Shown here in pieces: positions 61,492 to 64,000 of a DNA stretch of 64,000 nt. The notes beneath the pieces were generated by a model. That model saw only the letters and a list, made by a program, of their open reading frames with translations. It had not been told where the DNA came from and ran no database searches. Every line of letters starts with the position of its first letter. The first letter of the stretch is position 1. The translations under genes were made by a program, and so were the position numbers. The stretch lies in assembly GCA_026645935.1 (NCBI GenBank), contig JAPKMP010000013.1:82006-146005 (forward strand), written 5' to 3'. This DNA is from Candidatus Villigracilaceae bacterium (lineage in GTDB: Bacteria > Chloroflexota > Anaerolineae > Anaerolineales > Villigracilaceae).

Positions 61492-62646
61492 ATGAAACAA
61501 GGTGATTTTCACAGTAGTAAGACTGGCAAGACCATCCGAACCCAGAACGGTTATTGGGCATTCATTCCTGCACCACTTCCTCCAAACCTGGAGTGGTTGC
61601 CAACCCTGATCACAGCACTTTCTGATGCGGAACGTGAACTTGCCAAATTAACTACCTTGGCGGGCAACTTCCCATTTCCACGCCTGCTTGTCCAGCCTTT
61701 CATCCGACGTGAAGCCGTATTATCCTCTCGTATCGAAGGGACACGCGCTTCCCTGACGGATTTGTACAATTACGAATCCGCTCAATTATCCTTCCTGGAA
61801 CCAAATAATGATGTGCGAGAAGTTCACAATTATGTATTGGCATTAGACTATGGGTTGGAGCGCTTGAAGACTCTGCCTGTCAGCCTGCGTCTGATCCGTG
61901 AATTACATGCCAGATTATTGGAAGGGGTGCGAGGCGGACAACTCACGCCAGGTAATTTTCGCAGAACGCAGAACTGGATCGGTCCAGCGGGCAGTACCAT
62001 TGAGACTGCCACGTATGTTCCGCCTCCAGTGGATGAGATGCTTGATGCGCTCGGTGCAATGGAAAAATTCATCCATGTCAATACTGATCTTCCGGCATTG
62101 GTGCGCGCCGGCATGATCCATTACCAGTTCGAGGCGATCCACCCCTTCCTAGATGGAAATGGACGGGTGGGGCGGCTTTTAGTAATACTATTGTTGCGCG
62201 AATGGGGTGTTCTACCCCAACCTCTCTTGAATCTGAGCGCTTATTTCGAACGCTATCGCCAGGAGTATTACGATCATTTGCTGGCAGTTTCCCAGCGTGG
62301 TAAATGGGAGGAATGGTTGCGTTTCTTTTTGCGTGGCATCACGGCTCAGGCGCAGGATGGTATCTTCCGCATGACCCGGCTTCAGGGTATCCGTACCCGC
62401 TATGAAGAGTTGGTACTGGCAGATCGCAATCCCCAACGTATGACCGCTGTGATCGACTTTATGTTCTCACGTCCCATTCTGACCTTGAGACAATTGGAGT
62501 CTGCTTTGGATATACCCTATATGGCTGCAAAACGGTATATCGACAAATTGGTGGAAGCAGGCGTGTTGCAGGAAACTACCGGATATGCGCGCAACCGGGT
62601 CTTTATGGCTTATGAGGTCTTCCAGGCGTTGGAGAATTCTGAATAG
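61492..62646 (+). CDS. Fic-family protein (class II, with N-terminal inhibitory motif)
   Basis: 384 residues from the ATG at 61492. The N-terminal Fic_N region carries inhibitory motif SSRIEG (Ser78 to Gly83), which in class II Fic proteins blocks ATP binding. The catalytic motif HPFLDGNGRVGR is at 217-228. The family transfers AMP or related groups from nucleotides to target hydroxyls. The C-terminus (about 315-384) is a winged helix-turn-helix (LRQLESALDIPYMAAKRYID), suggesting DNA binding and autoregulation through the dyad at 61396. The gene end overlaps the convergent gene by 44 bases. Targets unknown. Confidence 0.92.
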   Translation: MKQGDFHSSKTGKTIRTQNGYWAFIPAPLPPNLEWLPTLITALSDAERELAKLTTLAGNFPFPRLLVQPFIRREAVLSSRIEGTRASLTDLYNYESAQLSFLEPNNDVREVHNYVLALDYGLERLKTLPVSLRLIRELHARLLEGVRGGQLTPGNFRRTQNWIGPAGSTIETATYVPPPVDEMLDALGAMEKFIHVNTDLPALVRAGMIHYQFEAIHPFLDGNGRVGRLLVILLLREWGVLPQPLLNLSAYFERYRQEYYDHLLAVSQRGKWEEWLRFFLRGITAQAQDGIFRMTRLQGIRTRYEELVLADRNPQRMTAVIDFMFSRPILTLRQLESALDIPYMAAKRYIDKLVEAGVLQETTGYARNRVFMAYEVFQALENSE

Positions 62647-63370
62647 ACCTGATTTGATGTAAGAATTCAGTTAGTTTTCCAGCCTCAATGATAATCCCCA
62701 ACCCTGGCAAATCGATTGCTTCAAGTTTCCCCTTGCGGATCCATGCCCTGATCTGTTTTGATGTAGCATTGCAAATCTGAGCGGCTTGATAAACCGTGAA
62801 ATAACTGCCGCGTGGGATCGAGGTGGGTATGATTTTCTGTTCCCTGTTCTCAATCAGTTCACTGTCTCCTTTTCTTTCCCGCACTTTTCTCCCATATGTA
62901 GCAATAAGTCGAAAAACCTTGTTGAGGGCTTGTTTCGCATCTTCTTTGTCATACGCTGAGATGCGTTTCAACGAACCCTCCTGTGCTGAGAGAAACTCAA
63001 AAAGGGTCTGTGCTTGATCTGCGTTAAGCTCTATTTGGTTTTTCAGTACCAACTCTCCTCCCGCCTTTGTTGGTGAGGTATTTTCACTTTTGCTTGAAAG
63101 TTGGAAGGCTGGTGAACCAACCACCAAGCCTTTGATCTTCCATTCATCATTCCATTGCAGATGCTCAAGAAGTTCAAGCGCATAACCTGCATGTAGATGA
63201 GTAACGATGTGATGATCAGCATGCCATAGGACAACTCCGCGCTGTTGCCAGTCTTGCTGTTGAAGTTGCGTAAGCCAGGAGGGAGGGTTCGGTGGGCAGG
63301 CGAGGTGTCCCTCGGAGTTGAGATGGATTCCCCATGTGGTTTGATTTATAACGGTTGAAAGATTCTGCAT
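62603..63370 (-). CDS. Helix-turn-helix (MerR/excisionase-like) protein, hypothetical
   Basis: 255 residues. The N-terminal two thirds is unrecognised (WGIHLNSEGHLACPP, then LWHADHHIVTHLHAGYALEL). A C-terminal MerR/excisionase-type helix-turn-helix contains YFTVYQAAQICNATSKQIRA and WIRKGKLEAIDLPGLGIIIE. The layout suggests a DNA-binding adaptor or regulator. It converges on the Fic gene with a 44-base overlap of coding ends, so each transcript is antisense to the other's end. No clear ribosome site was picked out upstream of the ATG. Confidence 0.75.
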   Translation of the reverse strand: MQNLSTVINQTTWGIHLNSEGHLACPPNPPSWLTQLQQQDWQQRGVVLWHADHHIVTHLHAGYALELLEHLQWNDEWKIKGLVVGSPAFQLSSKSENTSPTKAGGELVLKNQIELNADQAQTLFEFLSAQEGSLKRISAYDKEDAKQALNKVFRLIATYGRKVRERKGDSELIENREQKIIPTSIPRGSYFTVYQAAQICNATSKQIRAWIRKGKLEAIDLPGLGIIIEAGKLTEFLHQIRSIQNSPTPGRPHKP

Positions 63371-63492
63371 AGGAACCTGCCTGTGGTGATGAATTGATTG
63401 GAACAGTATAAAGCAGGCAAGGTCTAGGATTGATAAGCTGCCGATAGACAGGAAAAAGTGGATTGATTGTCTATGGAAATGTTTTAAACGAA

Positions 63493-63537
63493 AACACCCC
63501 TATACGTGGGGGTGTTCATTCGTTTTTAGATTTTTAT
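63493..63537 (+). terminator. Terminator-like hairpin upstream of element C
   Basis: AACACCCC (63493-63500) pairs with GGGGTGTT (63509-63516), then CATTCGTTTTTAGATTTTT. The T-tract starts about seven bases after the stem. It occupies the same place relative to the conserved element as the hairpins of copies A and B. Confidence 0.6.
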
Positions 63538-63569
63538 TCTCTATTTGGCGGGTACAAAATTTTGAGGAC

Positions 63570-63640
63570 GGAATTTATACCCGTATACCAGATATGTACC
63601 CCGCCGGACAGATCAGATTGCGGTTGTGAGGCGGAAAATC
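63570..63640 (+). repeat. Three-copy intergenic element, copy C
   Basis: GAATTTATACCCGTATACCA, GATATGTACCCCG and GATTGCGGTTGTGAGG. The first 30 bases match copy B exactly apart from the flanks, and the last block matches copy A (GATTGTGGTTGTGAG). Confidence 0.75.
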
Positions 63641-63861
63641 GCAGTATTGGCTTCAACGGTCCAATTTTAATAAGTTTGATGCCTAGGTGTTGCTACCCTG
63701 TCGGCAAGGAAGTCGTTTTAAACCAAGCAGTGATAGCTGTCTTAGAAATAGTAGGACAGGTTTGGTTACCCAATTTAGTATTCACTATGTTGTCATAAAG
63801 GAACCGTATATGGTGACCACAAGCCCGGTTTTGCCTAATTATGGACTTAGAATTGGATAAA

Positions 63862-63898
63862 AAAAGAACAGCGCCTTGTCATTAGGCGCTATTCTTTT
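63862..63898. terminator. Bidirectional terminator
   Basis: AAAAGAACAGCGCCT (63862-63876) pairs with AGGCGCTATTCTTTT (63884-63898) with one mismatch around a 7-base loop. A-rich on the left and T-rich on the right, it can terminate both strands, including the minus-strand gene that ends at 63927. Confidence 0.75.
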
Positions 63899-63926
63899 CA
63901 ACTAGGATAAGTCAAATCCGACCAAT

Positions 63927-64000
63927 TTAAGTCAATAACTCGTCACTGGTAATTTCTTCAACCATTTCATTTCGGTCAGTTCCTTCAATACAAAGTCCGC
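63927..64000 (-). CDS. C-terminal end of a gene entering from the right (partial)
   Basis: The minus strand is open from the right edge to a TAA at 63927-63929, reading CIEGTDRNEMVEEITSDELL at its end. Another frame is also open to a TGA at 63932, so the frame is not certain. The terminator at 63862-63898 lies just downstream and supports a gene ending here. No product can be named. Confidence 0.4.
   Translation of the reverse strand, partial: GLCIEGTDRNEMVEEITSDELLT

Larger units (their letters stand above)
63371..63926. other. Intergenic region with element C and two hairpins
   Basis: 556 bases with no supported gene. It contains an AACACCCC/GGGGTGTT terminator-like stem (63493-63516) followed by T-rich DNA, element copy C (63570-63640), and a bidirectional terminator (63862-63898). 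An apparent plus-strand frame across it overlaps the stem and the repeat and is not coding. Confidence 0.6.

Noticed and set aside
63463..63798. Plus-strand frame of 111 residues near the right end
   Set aside because: It runs through a terminator-like stem and the conserved element C, whose sequence is shared with noncoding places, so it is not a gene.
1..64000. tRNA, rRNA, prophage or integrated plasmid genes
   Set aside because: No cloverleaf, ribosomal, integrase, capsid, partition or replication sequence was recognised on either strand.

Overview
The window looks like a chromosomal segment of a Chloroflexota bacterium, most likely class Anaerolineae. This is inferred from gene style only: XRE-NB-ARC-TPR and BTAD-STAND-WD40 regulators, MalT-like LuxR proteins, NarL-type two-component pairs with HisKA_3 kinases, many CPBP proteases and small membrane DUF proteins, and a Kor-type 2-oxoacid:ferredoxin oxidoreductase. 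There is no rRNA, tRNA, CRISPR array, intact insertion sequence or phage module in view, so the taxonomy is a weak call.

Layout. 0-6 kb: a partial XRE-STAND regulator diverges from a cupin / alpha-beta hydrolase / membrane protein / CPBP / serine hydrolase cluster. 6-12.4 kb: a minus-strand series of CPBP, DUF2938, hydrolase, quinone-reductase-like and four-TM proteins, including two paralogues; two transcription units start behind nearly identical leader sequences carrying GTGGGGA repeats. 12.6-20.7 kb: a signalling block (MalT-like regulator, single-domain response regulator, two NarL regulators, two histidine kinases) that also holds a decayed MalT relic. 20.7-26.3 kb: small units separated by a repeated motif-plus-terminator module and including two of three paralogous membrane-anchored hydrolases. 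27.7-32.2 kb: a 1489-residue BTAD-STAND protein with about 14 WD40 blades. 33.1-36 kb: a four-subunit oxidoreductase operon. 36.1-54.6 kb: two more XRE-STAND regulators, each divergent from a short plus-strand cluster (membrane proteins, NTF2-like, GNAT; an ECF sigma factor with a CPBP-like protein and a CopB-type ATPase), plus lipoprotein, serine hydrolase, CPBP and S41-like genes and a broken aminotransferase gene. 55-61.2 kb: a minus-strand operon of two TPR proteins, a RecQ helicase fused to HEAT repeats and a ComF-like phosphoribosyltransferase, and a DprA-like protein. 61.4-63.4 kb: a Fic protein behind a strong dyad, convergent with a helix-turn-helix protein.

How it fits together. Much of the window is regulation and envelope. 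Large STAND ATPases probably sense ligands and control adjacent clusters of membrane proteins and hydrolases. The Kor operon is the only clear central-metabolism unit. The most system-like unit is the TPR-TPR-RecQ/PRTase-DprA operon, which combines DNA unwinding, a PRTase domain related to ComFC and a DprA fold. That makes it a candidate DNA-uptake, recombination or defence module.

Between genes the DNA is rich in structure: a roughly 75-bp element in three copies, a terminator-associated module in four copies, a palindromic GTAGCGCAAGTT repeat in three copies, and several 12-19 bp perfect hairpins without T-tracts at transcription-unit ends.
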